Assembly: GCA_934096595.1 (NCBI GenBank)
Contig: CAKOMH010000001.1
Location: forward strand, 10,578 to 74,577
Origin: CAG-605 sp934096595
GTDB lineage: Bacteria > Bacillota_I > Bacilli_A > RF39 > UBA660
Length of the DNA: 64,000 nt
Reading direction: 5' to 3'
In this document: positions 1-8,124 of the stretch, in pieces
Layout of the letters: each line of letters begins with the position of its first letter
Position numbering within the stretch: the stretch's first letter is position 1
Notes under the pieces: model-generated
Database searches by the model: none
What the model saw: only the letters and a program-made list of their open reading frames with translations
What the model was told of the DNA's origin: nothing
Translations under genes and position numbers: made by a program

Positions 1-389
1 TATACAATAGTTAAAATGTAACCTTGAATAAATGCAAAGATAATACCTAAATATCTAGTAATTCTATTGATTTTCTGTCTACCAGTATATCCTTCTTCTT
101 TTAATTCTTTAAAATAAGGAATTATATCCATTTGTAATAATTGTGTAATAATAGATGCTGTGATGTATGGTGAAACACCAAGAGCAAATATTGAAAAACT
201 TCTAAGACCACCACCGGACATCAAGTTAAATATTTCTAAGAAACCAAGTTCTTGATATAAAGCTGATGCCCAAGGGATAGTAATAGTTGTACCTAGGCAA
301 AATAAGCCTAAGCACATAAGAGTAAAATATATTCTTTTTCTTAAATCTTTATTAGAAGGACTAAATAGTTGCTTCAAACCAGCAAACAT
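1..389 (-). CDS. secY: SecY preprotein translocase channel, N-terminal part (cut by window edge)
   Basis: The minus strand from 389 reads MFAGLKQLFSPSNKDLRKRI and stays open to base 1, giving about 129 residues of the N-terminus. Visible are a basic cytoplasmic start, a first transmembrane helix (about residues 18-38), the plug-region segment with a GGGLRSFSIFALGV stretch, and the helix with SPYITASIITQLLQ, all typical of SecY. It is the membrane channel that receives the ribosome. The ATG lies one base after the rplO stop, so it is the distal cistron of the spc operon, as in Bacillus. The C-terminal two thirds lie outside the window. Confidence 0.93.
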   Translation of the reverse strand, partial: MFAGLKQLFSPSNKDLRKRIYFTLMCLGLFCLGTTITIPWASALYQELGFLEIFNLMSGGGLRSFSIFALGVSPYITASIITQLLQMDIIPYFKELKEEGYTGRQKINRITRYLGIIFAFIQGYILTIV

Positions 390-390
390 A

Positions 391-834
391 TTAGATCACC
401 TCAGTCTTGCCACCTGCTGCTTCAATCTTAGATACAGCAACGCTTGAGAATCTATTAGCTTTAACAGTTAATTTCTTTTCAAGAGTACCATTTGCTAAAA
501 CTTTAACACCAGATAATTGATTTTTTAATATACCTTTCTCTTTTAATACTTCAGGAGTAACTACATCTCCATCTTTAAAATATTTATTTAAGTCATCTAA
601 GTTAATAGTAGCATATCTAGTTGCAAATTTAGCATTACTAAATCCGCGTTTAGGTAATCTTCTATATAATGGGGTTTGACCACCTTGGAACCATGGAGCA
701 ATTGATGCACCACTACGAGACTTTTGTCCCTTTTCTCCGCGTGTAGATGTTTTACCCATTCCAGAACCAGGACCGCGTCCTACTCTTTTTCTAGATTTTG
801 CTTCAGGTAGAGCATTTAATTCATGTAATTTCAT
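391..834 (-). CDS. rplO: 50S ribosomal protein L15
   Basis: 147 residues, the usual length. It starts MKLHELNALPEAKSRKRVGR and contains the Gly-rich basic GRGPGSGMGKTSTRGEKGQ segment that threads into 23S rRNA, then the globular L15 domain ending in VSKIEAAGGKTEVI. L15 is a late assembly protein of the large subunit. Its ATG follows the rpsE stop after one base (TAA-T-ATG), where rpmD (L30) normally sits in this operon, and its stop is followed after one base by the secY start, so the three genes are probably translationally coupled. Confidence 0.97.
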   Translation of the reverse strand: MKLHELNALPEAKSRKRVGRGPGSGMGKTSTRGEKGQKSRSGASIAPWFQGGQTPLYRRLPKRGFSNAKFATRYATINLDDLNKYFKDGDVVTPEVLKEKGILKNQLSGVKVLANGTLEKKLTVKANRFSSVAVSKIEAAGGKTEVI

Positions 835-835
835 A

Positions 836-1339
836 TTATAATTCCTCTACTTTCTTTCCTCTTAATTCAGCAACATGTTCTTTAGTTCTTTGTGCCTTTA
901 ATGCTTCTAAAGTTGCTTTAGCAACATTAACTTTTGTATTAGAACCTAATGATTTAGATACAACATCTTTAACACCAGCAAGTTCTAAAATAGCACGAGC
1001 AGCACCACCGGCAACTAAACCAGTACCTTCTTTAGCAGGTTTTAATAAAACTTCAGCACGACCAACTTTAGCAGTAGCCTCATGAGGAATAGTTCTATTA
1101 TCAACTAAAGATACTTTTACAACATTCTTATTAGCAGCTTGAAGTGCCTTTTTAATAGCTTCAGGAACTTCATTAGACTTACCACTACCAAGACCAACTA
1201 GACCTTTTCTATTTCCAACTACAACAGTAGCTAAAAATCTAAAATGTCTACCACCCTTAGTAACCTTAGTAACTCGTCCAATTGATATAACTTGATCTTC
1301 AAGCATACTTTTTTTAGATTCAGTTTCTTTTTTTGGCAT
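836..1339 (-). CDS. rpsE: 30S ribosomal protein S5
   Basis: 167 residues with the N-terminal dsRBD-like fold (VISIGRVTKVTKGGRHFRF) and the C-terminal S5 fold with GLGSGKSNEVPEAIKKA and AVARAILELAGV-like segments. S5 lies at the mRNA entry and decoding region of the small subunit. It is separated from rplR by 12 bases containing an AGGAGG ribosome-binding site and runs directly into rplO. The absence of rpmD after it is the only departure from the canonical order here. Confidence 0.97.
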   Translation of the reverse strand: MPKKETESKKSMLEDQVISIGRVTKVTKGGRHFRFLATVVVGNRKGLVGLGSGKSNEVPEAIKKALQAANKNVVKVSLVDNRTIPHEATAKVGRAEVLLKPAKEGTGLVAGGAARAILELAGVKDVVSKSLGSNTKVNVAKATLEALKAQRTKEHVAELRGKKVEEL

Positions 1340-1351
1340 ATTATCCTCCTC

Positions 1352-1708
1352 TTAGAATTCTAGTCCGTTTTCGCGTGCTGCTTCTGCTAATGCTTCAACA
1401 CGACCATGATAAAGGTATCCACCTCTATCGAAAACAACTTTTGTAATATTTTTCTTTTTTGCTTTTTCTGCAATATCTTTACCTACAAGTTTTGCGCCTT
1501 CGATATTGCCACCGTTGTTTAATTTTAGTTCAACAGATGATGAGCTAACTAAGGTAATTTGTTTTTCATCATCTATAATTTGAGCAAAAATGTTACTATT
1601 AGATCTAAATACATTTAATCTTGGACATTCACTAGTACCGTTAATTTTATTACGAACTCTTGTATGTCTAATCTTACGCATAACATTGTTTGATTCTTTT
1701 CTTATCAT
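1352..1708 (-). CDS. rplR: 50S ribosomal protein L18
   Basis: 118 residues, normal for L18. After a basic N-terminus the conserved RHTRVRNKINGT and CPRLNVFRSNSNIFAQIIDD segments are visible, then DRGGYLYHGRVEALAEAARE near the C-terminus. L18 binds 5S rRNA together with L5. The first Met is kept because the length and alignment fit the family; an internal Met at codon 10 is possible but would shorten the N-terminus. It sits between rplF and rpsE as usual. Confidence 0.96.
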   Translation of the reverse strand: MIRKESNNVMRKIRHTRVRNKINGTSECPRLNVFRSNSNIFAQIIDDEKQITLVSSSSVELKLNNGGNIEGAKLVGKDIAEKAKKKNITKVVFDRGGYLYHGRVEALAEAARENGLEF

Positions 1709-1725
1709 AACTATCTCTCCTTACC

Positions 1726-2265
1726 TTATTTAGCAGCTTTTTTACCTTCTTTGCGTCTAACAACTTCGCCCTTATAACGAATACCTTTACCTTTATATGG
1801 TTCTGGTTCTCTGATTGAACGAATTTCAGCAGCAAATTGGTTTAGCTTTTCTTTATTAATACCAGAAATTGTAATTTCGGTATTGCTTTCTTGTTTTACT
1901 TCTAAGTATTCTGGAACCATTACTTCAACAGGATGAGAAAAACCTGCAGTAATACCAATTTTCTTTCCAGAAACATTGAATCTATAACCAACACCTACAG
2001 CTTCAAGTCCTACTGTATAACCATCAGTTACACCCTTAATCATATTATTGATTAAAGCATTAGTAGTACCATGAAGTTGTTTTGTTGTTTTTTCATCATT
2101 TGGTCTAGTAGTTAATACTTTACCATCACTAACTTCTACTTTAATTAAATTACTAACAACAATTGATAATTCGCCTTTAGGTCCTTTAACAGTTACATTA
2201 TTACCATTAACTGTAACAGTAACACCCTCAGGAATAACTAAATGTCTATTTCCAATTCTACTCAT
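1726..2265 (-). CDS. rplF: 50S ribosomal protein L6
   Basis: 179 residues, full length, with two tandem L6 folds. The start MSRIGNRHLVIPEGVTV and the C-terminal REPEPYKGKGIRYKGEVVRR signature are diagnostic. L6 binds near the sarcin-ricin loop and the factor-binding site of the large subunit. It is preceded by a short 15-base gap after rpsH. Nothing unusual. Confidence 0.97.
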   Translation of the reverse strand: MSRIGNRHLVIPEGVTVTVNGNNVTVKGPKGELSIVVSNLIKVEVSDGKVLTTRPNDEKTTKQLHGTTNALINNMIKGVTDGYTVGLEAVGVGYRFNVSGKKIGITAGFSHPVEVMVPEYLEVKQESNTEITISGINKEKLNQFAAEIRSIREPEPYKGKGIRYKGEVVRRKEGKKAAK

Positions 2266-2280
2266 AACTTAAGTTTTTCC

Positions 2281-2676
2281 TTACCAAATATAGGCAAGTA
2301 CTTCTCCTCCTAAATTATTTTCTCTAGCTTCTTTATCAGTCATTAATCCTTTTGAAGTAGAAATAATTGCAATTCCAAGTCCGTTTAAAACACGAGGAAT
2401 TTCATTAGCCTTAGCATAAACACGCAAACCAGATTTAGAAACTCTCTTTAAACCAGTAATTACGCGTTCTTTCTTTTCGCCATATTTTAAAGTAATAGTT
2501 AATTTATCACCAGTTAAATTCTTTTCATAATTATAATCAGTAATAAAACCTTCCTTCTTTAGAATTTCAGCAATTCCTAAAGTCATCTTAGTTCCATTAA
2601 CTACTACTGTTTGATAACGCATTTGTAATGCATTACGCATTCTTGTTAGCATATCTGCTATATTATCTTGTACCAT
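2281..2676 (-). CDS. rpsH: 30S ribosomal protein S8
   Basis: 131 residues, normal length. It has the N-terminal DNIADMLTRMRNALQMR segment and the C-terminal ISTSKGLMTDKEARENNLGGEVLAYIW signature of S8. S8 binds helix 21 of 16S rRNA; in enterobacteria it is the translational repressor of the spc operon, but no repressor target could be recognised here. An AGGAGG-type ribosome-binding site precedes the ATG. Confidence 0.97.
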   Translation of the reverse strand: MVQDNIADMLTRMRNALQMRYQTVVVNGTKMTLGIAEILKKEGFITDYNYEKNLTGDKLTITLKYGEKKERVITGLKRVSKSGLRVYAKANEIPRVLNGLGIAIISTSKGLMTDKEARENNLGGEVLAYIW

Positions 2677-2693
2677 CTAAAATTCCTCCTTTC

Positions 2694-2879
2694 CTACCAA
2701 CTTGATTTTCTTACACCAGGAATTTGTCCTTTATTTGCAAGTTCTCTAAAGCAAATACGACATAATCCATATTTTCTTAAAACACCATGAGGACGTCCAC
2801 ATCTTTCGCAACGGGTATATGCACGAGTACTAAACTTTGGTGTTCTTTGTTGTTTAACAACCATACTTGTTTTTGCCAT
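2694..2879 (-). CDS. rpsN: 30S ribosomal protein S14, zinc-ribbon type (S14Z)
   Basis: 61 residues, the short zinc-binding form, against about 90 for the cysteine-free form. Both CxxC pairs are present, in RCERCGRPHGVLRKYGLCRICF, so it should bind zinc. It starts MAKTSMVVKQQRTPKFS. It sits in the usual place between rplE and rpsH. The cysteine-free paralog that Bacilli use under zinc limitation was not found in this window. Confidence 0.96.
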   Translation of the reverse strand: MAKTSMVVKQQRTPKFSTRAYTRCERCGRPHGVLRKYGLCRICFRELANKGQIPGVRKSSW

Positions 2880-2900
2880 AAATATTTTCCTCCTCTAGCA

Positions 2901-3440
2901 TTACTTTCTAAATGGAAGACCGAATGCATTTAATAAATGCAATGCTTCTTCATTTGTTTTCGCAGTAGTAACAAATACGATATCCATACCAGTTACTTTA
3001 ACTACTTCATCATAATTGATTTCAGGGAAAATTAATTGTTCTTTAATACCTAAAGTATAATTTCCTCTACCATCAAATGCAGTTTTAGAGATACCTCTAA
3101 AATCTCTTACACGAGGAAGTGCTAACTTTATAAGTTTATCCATAAAGTTGTACATATTTTCTCCTCTTAGTGTAACTTTGCAACCTATTGGTTGGCCTTC
3201 TCTTAACTTAAAGCCAGCAATAGATTTACGAGCCTTAGTAACAACAGGTTTTTGACCAGTAATTGCTTCTAAGTCTTTTACAGCTGCTTCAATAAATTTT
3301 GTATCATGAGCACCGTCACCAACACCCATATTTACAACGATTTTTTCTAATTTAGGAACTTCCATCTTAGAAGAATAATTGTACTCTTTCATTAAAGAAG
3401 CAGTTATTTCTTTATTATATAATTCTTTTAAATTACTCAT
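2901..3440 (-). CDS. rplE: 50S ribosomal protein L5
   Basis: 179 residues, normal length. Motifs include KLEKIVVNMGVGDGAHDTK, the TGQKPVVTKARKSIAGFKLR segment, and GNYTLGIKEQLIFPEI. L5 binds 5S rRNA and touches the P-site tRNA and bridge B1b. It lies 12 bases after rplX with an AGGAG-like ribosome-binding site. Confidence 0.97.
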   Translation of the reverse strand: MSNLKELYNKEITASLMKEYNYSSKMEVPKLEKIVVNMGVGDGAHDTKFIEAAVKDLEAITGQKPVVTKARKSIAGFKLREGQPIGCKVTLRGENMYNFMDKLIKLALPRVRDFRGISKTAFDGRGNYTLGIKEQLIFPEINYDEVVKVTGMDIVFVTTAKTNEEALHLLNAFGLPFRK

Positions 3441-3452
3441 AACTTCTCCTCA

Positions 3453-3785
3453 CTAGCTTTCTTTTGCTTTCTTTGTAGTTTTTTTAGCAGTAGTTTTCTT
3501 TGCAGCTTTTTCTTCTACTTTAGCATCTTCTACTTTAGTTTCTTTCTTCTTAGCAGCAGCCTTTTTAGCTTCTACTTTTTTTACATTAGAAACATGAATA
3601 GGTGCTTCCATAGTAACGATAGAACCAGATTCATTAGTATATCTTGGTTTAACATGCTTTTTGATAACATTAATGCCTTCAACAACTACTTTATTTTCGT
3701 TCTTTAAAGTCTTAATAATTTTGCCTTCTTTATTTCTATCTTTTCCGGCTAAAATTTTAACTTGATCTCCAACTTTAACTTTCAT
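3453..3785 (-). CDS. rplX: 50S ribosomal protein L24 with Lys/Ala-rich C-terminal tail
   Basis: 110 residues. The KOW motif (KVGDQVKILAGKDRNKEGKI) and NVIKKHVKPRYTNESGSIV mark L24, an assembly initiator protein bound near the peptide exit tunnel. Residues from about 72 onward form a low-complexity tail of Lys, Ala, Glu and Thr (KKAAAKKKETK and KKTTAKKTTKKAKES), longer than the typical L24 end. The tail is probably disordered and RNA-binding (inference). Operon position is canonical. Confidence 0.96.
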   Translation of the reverse strand: MKVKVGDQVKILAGKDRNKEGKIIKTLKNENKVVVEGINVIKKHVKPRYTNESGSIVTMEAPIHVSNVKKVEAKKAAAKKKETKVEDAKVEEKAAKKTTAKKTTKKAKES

Positions 3786-3796
3786 CTAAAAGCCTC

Positions 3797-4165
3797 CTAT
3801 ATTACTTCACTAGCAAGAGATACAATCTTCATGTAATCTTTATCACGAAGTTCTCTTGCAACTGGTCCTAAAACTCTTGTTCCAACTGGACTCTTATCAT
3901 CTTTAATTAAAACGCAAGCATTATCATCAAATTTGATATAAGAACCATCTTTTCTTCTAACGCCTTCAACGCTTCTTACAATAACTGCTTTAACTACCTT
4001 ACCTTCAGGAATATTAGAGTTTGGAATAGCTTTTTTAACAGTTCCAACAACTACATCTCCAATATTACCATATTTAACTTTAGAGCCACCCATTACGCGA
4101 ATAACAAGCAATTCTCTTGGTCCTGAATTATCAGCAACTTTTAATCTACTTTCTTGCATTACCAT
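3797..4165 (-). CDS. rplN: 50S ribosomal protein L14
   Basis: 122 residues, exactly the family length. MVMQESRLKVADNSGPRELL and the C-terminal GTRVLGPVARELRDKDYMKI segment identify L14. It contacts 16S rRNA in bridge B8 and is the landing site for RsfS. In many species the spc operon proper begins here; the gap to rpsQ is only 11 bases and no separate promoter is evident. Confidence 0.97.
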   Translation of the reverse strand: MVMQESRLKVADNSGPRELLVIRVMGGSKVKYGNIGDVVVGTVKKAIPNSNIPEGKVVKAVIVRSVEGVRRKDGSYIKFDDNACVLIKDDKSPVGTRVLGPVARELRDKDYMKIVSLASEVI

Positions 4166-4176
4166 AATGATACCTC

Positions 4177-4437
4177 CTATAGAATTACAGCTTCTTCTAC
4201 TACTTTAACTAGTTCATATCTCTTAGTTTTAGATAATGGTCTAGTAGCAGCAATTCTTACTGTATCTCCTTCTTTAGCTACATTATTTTCATCATGAGCT
4301 ACATATTTTTTAGAGTATTTAACTCTCTTACCATAAAGTGGATGATTTTTATAAGTTTCAACTAAAACAGTAATAGTTTTATCACATTTAGCCGATACAA
4401 CTTTACCTACAAGTTCTGCTCTTTTAGTTTCTGCCAT
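4177..4437 (-). CDS. rpsQ: 30S ribosomal protein S17
   Basis: 86 residues from the ATG at 4437 (MAETKRAELVGKVVSAKCDK). An in-frame Met 12 codons further upstream would overlap rpmC and give a long non-conserved extension, so the inner start is chosen; it sits one base after the rpmC stop, with a GGAGGA site inside the rpmC end. The OB-fold core includes KTITVLVETYKNHPLYGKRV. S17 is a primary 16S rRNA binder. Confidence 0.95.
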   Translation of the reverse strand: MAETKRAELVGKVVSAKCDKTITVLVETYKNHPLYGKRVKYSKKYVAHDENNVAKEGDTVRIAATRPLSKTKRYELVKVVEEAVIL

Positions 4438-4438
4438 A

Positions 4439-4645
4439 TTAGTTTTCTCCTCCTTCTGATAATTCTCTTTCACGAAGAATAGTTTTCATTCTCGCTACAT
4501 CTTTTCTTAATTCATGGATTTTAGAAGGTTTTTCTAAACTTCCAGTTGATTGTTTAAATCTTAAATCTAATAATTCTTTTTTAGATTCAGTAATTTTCTT
4601 AGTTAAATCTTCACTAGTTAATTTTCTTAATTCATTAACCTTCAT
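4439..4645 (-). CDS. rpmC: 50S ribosomal protein L29
   Basis: 68 residues, an all-alpha protein (MKVNELRKLTSEDLTKKITE, then KELLDLRFKQSTGSLEKPSK). L29 lies at the tunnel exit and contacts trigger factor and SRP. Its first 11 bases overlap the 3' end of rplP and its stop is one base from the rpsQ start, so translational coupling on both sides is likely. Confidence 0.96.
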   Translation of the reverse strand: MKVNELRKLTSEDLTKKITESKKELLDLRFKQSTGSLEKPSKIHELRKDVARMKTILRERELSEGGEN

Positions 4646-5060
4646 TAGAAATACCTTCTTTCTTTACAAATTTGCATGTAACAGGTAATTTATGAGAAGC
4701 AAGACGAAGTGCCTCACGAGCAGTTGCTTCATCTACATCGCTGATTTCAAACATAATCTTACCTTTTTTAACTACAGCAACCCAATCATCAACATTACCT
4801 TTTCCGGTACCTTGACGAGTTTCTAGTGGTTTTTTAGTTAATGCTAAGTGTGGGAAAATATTAATATATACTTTGCCACCGCGTTTCATATAACGCGTCA
4901 TAGCAATACGAGCAGCTTCAATTTGACGAGCAGAAATCCAAGCGCCTTCTTTAGCCATTAGACCATATTCGCCTAAATGAAGTTCTGTATTACCCTTAGC
5001 ATGTCCATCGTAACTTACTCTATGAGGTTTACGATATTTAGTTCTTTTTGGAATTAACAT
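4635..5060 (-). CDS. rplP: 50S ribosomal protein L16
   Basis: 141 residues, normal length. It starts MLIPKRTKYRKPHRVSYDGH and carries the basic ARQIEAARIAMTRYMKRGGK segment that contacts tRNA near the peptidyl transferase centre. Overlaps are notable: 23 bases with the end of rpsC and 11 with rpmC, among the tightest packing in this operon. Confidence 0.97.
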   Translation of the reverse strand: MLIPKRTKYRKPHRVSYDGHAKGNTELHLGEYGLMAKEGAWISARQIEAARIAMTRYMKRGGKVYINIFPHLALTKKPLETRQGTGKGNVDDWVAVVKKGKIMFEISDVDEATAREALRLASHKLPVTCKFVKKEGISNEG

Positions 5061-5718
5061 TTATAGTCTCTCCCTTCTTAACATTTTTAGTTGGAAGAAT
5101 TTCTCCTTTATAAATCCAAACTTTAACACCAATGATACCATAAGTAGTTAAAGCCTCAGCAGTACCATAATCAATGTCAGCACGAACAGTATGTAAAGGA
5201 ACTGTACCTTCTGTATAACCTTCGTTTCTTGCCATTTCAGCACCACCAACACGACCAGATACTAAAGTTTTAATACCTTTAGCGCCCGCCTTCATAGCAT
5301 TTCTAATTGCGCGTTTTTGAACACTTCTAAAAGGTGCTCTTGCTTCAATTTGTAAAGCAATATTTTGTGCAACGATTTGTGCATTTAAATCTGGATTTTT
5401 AACTTCAACGATAGATAAATAAATATCTTCGCCAACTAATTTTTTTAATTTATTTCTTAATTTTTCGATGTCTTCTCCACCTTTACCAATGATTACTCCT
5501 GGTTTAGCAGATTTAATAGTAACATCGCATCTTTTGTCATTTCTTTCAATAACGATTGAGGCAACTGCTGCTTCTTTTAGTTCTTTTGCTAAGAATGAAC
5601 GAATTTTAATATCGTTATTTAAACATTTAGCAAAATCATTATTGTTGGCAAACCATTTAGATTCCCAATCTTTATTAACACCAATTCTTAAGCCAATTGG
5701 ACTTACCTTTTGTCCCAT
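5038..5718 (-). CDS. rpsC: 30S ribosomal protein S3
   Basis: 226 residues with the N-terminal MGQKVSPIGLRIGVNKDWES signature, the KH-type RNA-binding domain with GKGGEDIEKLRNKLKK (about residues 75-95), and the C-terminal domain with RVGGAEMARNEGYTEG and DIDYGTAEALTTYG. S3 forms the mRNA entry tunnel with S4 and S5. The start shares one base with the rplV stop (TAATG). Confidence 0.97.
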   Translation of the reverse strand: MGQKVSPIGLRIGVNKDWESKWFANNNDFAKCLNNDIKIRSFLAKELKEAAVASIVIERNDKRCDVTIKSAKPGVIIGKGGEDIEKLRNKLKKLVGEDIYLSIVEVKNPDLNAQIVAQNIALQIEARAPFRSVQKRAIRNAMKAGAKGIKTLVSGRVGGAEMARNEGYTEGTVPLHTVRADIDYGTAEALTTYGIIGVKVWIYKGEILPTKNVKKGETINVNSKKN

Positions 5719-6065
5719 TATTTTGCCTCCTTAATGTTATCACTAACTTTAATAGTTATATGACTAGTGCGTTTATCATGTCTATCAACATTTGAATGAC
5801 TACCAAATCTAATTTTCTTACGAGTTACACCTGGATTAATGTAACATTCACTGATAACTAGATCGGATTCTTTAGCGCCATTATTATTAACAGCGTTTGC
5901 AACAGCGCTATTTAAAACTTTGCTGATTAAACGACTAGCTTTTGTATTTGTATTAGCTAAAATACCTTGTGCAGTCTTAACATCCTTACCACGAACTAAA
6001 TCAAGAGTCATTCTTGCTTTGCGTGGAGGAACTTGTGCACCTTTATGTATTGCGTATGCTTCCAT
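5718..6065 (-). CDS. rplV: 50S ribosomal protein L22
   Basis: 115 residues. It shows the globular part (AQVPPRKARMTLDLVRGKDV) and the long beta-hairpin that lines the exit tunnel, with the conserved VTRKKIRFGSHSNVDRHDKR loop and TSHITIKV end. Macrolide contacts lie in this hairpin. Canonical position between rpsS and rpsC. Confidence 0.97.
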   Translation of the reverse strand: MEAYAIHKGAQVPPRKARMTLDLVRGKDVKTAQGILANTNTKASRLISKVLNSAVANAVNNNGAKESDLVISECYINPGVTRKKIRFGSHSNVDRHDKRTSHITIKVSDNIKEAK

Positions 6066-6079
6066 TCTAATTATCCTTC

Positions 6080-6343
6080 CTATTTTTGACCAGCATGGCC
6101 ACCAAATTTACGAGTTAACGCAAATTCACCAAGCTTATGTCCTACCATATCTTCAGTTATATAAACTGGAATAAATTCTTTTCCGTTATGAACAGCAATT
6201 GTATGTCCTACAAAGTCAGGGAAAATTGTTGAACGACGCGAATAAGTTTTAACAACTTCTTTTTTACCAGTTTCATTTAATTTTTGAACTTTCTTAAGTA
6301 ATCTATCGAATACATAAGGTCCTTTTTTTAAACTTCTTGCCAT
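6080..6343 (-). CDS. rpsS: 30S ribosomal protein S19
   Basis: 87 residues: MARSLKKGPYVFDRLLKKVQ, then STIFPDFVGHTIAVHNGKEF and HKLGEFALTRKFGGHAG. S19 is in the 30S head, partnered with S13, near the A-site tRNA. It is slightly short of the usual 92-93 residues at the C-terminal tail. Spaced 12 bases from rplB with an AGGAGG site. Confidence 0.97.
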   Translation of the reverse strand: MARSLKKGPYVFDRLLKKVQKLNETGKKEVVKTYSRRSTIFPDFVGHTIAVHNGKEFIPVYITEDMVGHKLGEFALTRKFGGHAGQK

Positions 6344-6355
6344 TATTAAATCCTC

Positions 6356-7186
6356 CTATTTCTTTCTACGACTAACAATTAACTTGTCAGATGCTTTCTT
6401 ATTTTTTCTAGTCTTCAAGCCTAGAGCTGGTTTACCCCAAGGAGTCATTGGTGCCTTGCGTCCAATTGGAGTACGGCCTTCACCACCACCATGTGGGTGA
6501 TCATTAGGGTTCATAACAGAACCACGGTTGGTTGGATTAACACCCATATGACGCTTTCTACCAGCCTTACCAATGTTTACAAGCTCAAAGTCTTCATTAC
6601 CTACAACACCGATTGTAGCCATACAAGCACCTAGAACTTTTCTTGTTTCACCAGATTGTAATCTTAACATTACATATTTACCTTCGCGACCAAGAATTTG
6701 TGCACTGGCACCAGCAGAACGAGCTAGTTCAGCACCCTTTTCTGGTTGAAGTTCGATGCAATGAACAACAGTACCAACAGGAATAACTTCTAGAGGAAGA
6801 GCATTACCAACTTTGATATCAGCATCTCTACCAGATTCAACAATCATTCCTACTTTTAAATCTTTTGGTGCAATAATATATCTTTTTTCACCATCTAAAT
6901 AATTAATAAGAGCAATATTAGCATTACGATTTGGATCATATTCAATAGTAGCAACTTTACCAGTTACACCAGTTTTATTTCTCTTAAAATCAATTATTCT
7001 ATATTTTTGTTTAGCGCCGCCACCAATGTGTTGAACAGTCATTCTACCTTGATTATTTCTACCACCAGATTTAGTCTTTTTAACTAAAAGGCTTTTTTCA
7101 GGAGTAGTAGTAGTAATTTCTGTATTAGCAAGTGTCGACATACCTCTTCTACCATTAGTAGTAGGTTTATATTTCTTAATTGGCAT
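6356..7186 (-). CDS. rplB: 50S ribosomal protein L2
   Basis: 276 residues, full length. Conserved segments are KSGGRNNQGRMTVQHIGGG in the N-terminal OB-type domain and the C-terminal GVNPTNRGSVMNPNDHPHGG loop, whose His is implicated in subunit association and peptidyl transferase assembly. Near-universal primary binder of 23S rRNA domain IV. Operon position normal. Confidence 0.98.
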   Translation of the reverse strand: MPIKKYKPTTNGRRGMSTLANTEITTTTPEKSLLVKKTKSGGRNNQGRMTVQHIGGGAKQKYRIIDFKRNKTGVTGKVATIEYDPNRNANIALINYLDGEKRYIIAPKDLKVGMIVESGRDADIKVGNALPLEVIPVGTVVHCIELQPEKGAELARSAGASAQILGREGKYVMLRLQSGETRKVLGACMATIGVVGNEDFELVNIGKAGRKRHMGVNPTNRGSVMNPNDHPHGGGEGRTPIGRKAPMTPWGKPALGLKTRKNKKASDKLIVSRRKK

Positions 7187-7202
7187 AATATCAGCTCCTA
7201 TC

Positions 7203-7478
7203 CTAATATTCTATCTTTTCGCCATCTTTTAATGTAACGATAGCTTTCTTGTAAGTCTTAGTTTTACCTGTATAACGACCTACTCTTTTACTTTTTGCTT
7301 TAGTATTTACAGTATTAACGCTTGCAACCTTAACACCAAAATATTTTTCAATAGCATTTTTAATTTGGATTTTGTTAGCACTTTTACTAACTTTAAATGT
7401 ATATACACCATTATTTTTAGCATACATAGATTTTTCAGTTATAACAGGTGCAATAATTACATCAGTATAATCTTTCAT
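7203..7478 (-). CDS. rplW: 50S ribosomal protein L23
   Basis: 91 residues with DVIIAPVITEKSMYAKNNGV and the NKIQIKNAIEKYFGVKVASV helix typical of L23, the tunnel-exit protein that docks trigger factor and SRP. Its start shares one base with the rplD stop (TAATG overlap), implying coupled translation. Confidence 0.97.
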   Translation of the reverse strand: MKDYTDVIIAPVITEKSMYAKNNGVYTFKVSKSANKIQIKNAIEKYFGVKVASVNTVNTKAKSKRVGRYTGKTKTYKKAIVTLKDGEKIEY

Positions 7479-8101
7479 TATTTAAGTGCCTCCTCTATCA
7501 TTTTAACAGCAGCTTCTTCCATAACTACATAATCAGCATTAACTAAATCATAGCAGTTAACCTCATCGCTCATAAGTGTATAAGTATAACCAAGATTTCT
7601 TGTTGCTAAATATAAATTAGCAGCTTCATCAGCAGTTACAAATAACACTTTGCCGTCTAAGCCTAAAGTCTTAAGTAATTCTTTTACTGTTTTAGTCTTG
7701 CTATCAGCAAGTTCTAAACAATCAACAATGATTAATTCCTTATTATTAACTTTATCAGTTAAAGCACTCTTAAGAGCTAAGCTTCTTTCTTTTTTATTCA
7801 TTTTGAATGTGTAATCACGAGGAACTACGCCACCAGCGATTCCACCGCCACGCCATTGTGTAGCACGAATACTACCTTGACGAGCACGACCAGTACCTTT
7901 TTGTCTCCAAGGTTTTCTTCCACCACCAGATACTTCAGCAACTGTCTTAGTTTTTGCAGTTCCTTGTCTAGTAGCAGCAAGTTGTAAATCGATTGCTTTT
8001 TTCAAAACAACTTCATTTACTTCAACGCCAAATACTTTGGCATTTAATGTTAAATCTTTAGTTTTTTCATTTTTTAAATTCTTTACTTCAACTTTTGCCA
8101 T
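7478..8101 (-). CDS. rplD: 50S ribosomal protein L4
   Basis: 207 residues. The extended tunnel loop is visible (VAEVSGGGRKPWRQKGTGRA, then RQGSIRATQWRGGGIAGGV), followed by the Rossmann-like domain. L4 helps form the exit-tunnel constriction, and in gamma-proteobacteria it represses the S10 operon. Canonical position between rplC and rplW. Confidence 0.97.
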   Translation of the reverse strand: MAKVEVKNLKNEKTKDLTLNAKVFGVEVNEVVLKKAIDLQLAATRQGTAKTKTVAEVSGGGRKPWRQKGTGRARQGSIRATQWRGGGIAGGVVPRDYTFKMNKKERSLALKSALTDKVNNKELIIVDCLELADSKTKTVKELLKTLGLDGKVLFVTADEAANLYLATRNLGYTYTLMSDEVNCYDLVNADYVVMEEAAVKMIEEALK

Positions 8102-8124
8102 AGATTAATCACCTTTCTAGAAAA

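Noticed and set aside
798..1085. Plus-strand ORF inside rpsE
   Set aside because: Shadow of the ribosomal protein gene; no ribosome-binding site and no recognisable product.
5468..6174. Plus-strand ORFs opposite rpsC and rplV
   Set aside because: Antisense reading frames of conserved genes with no start signals.
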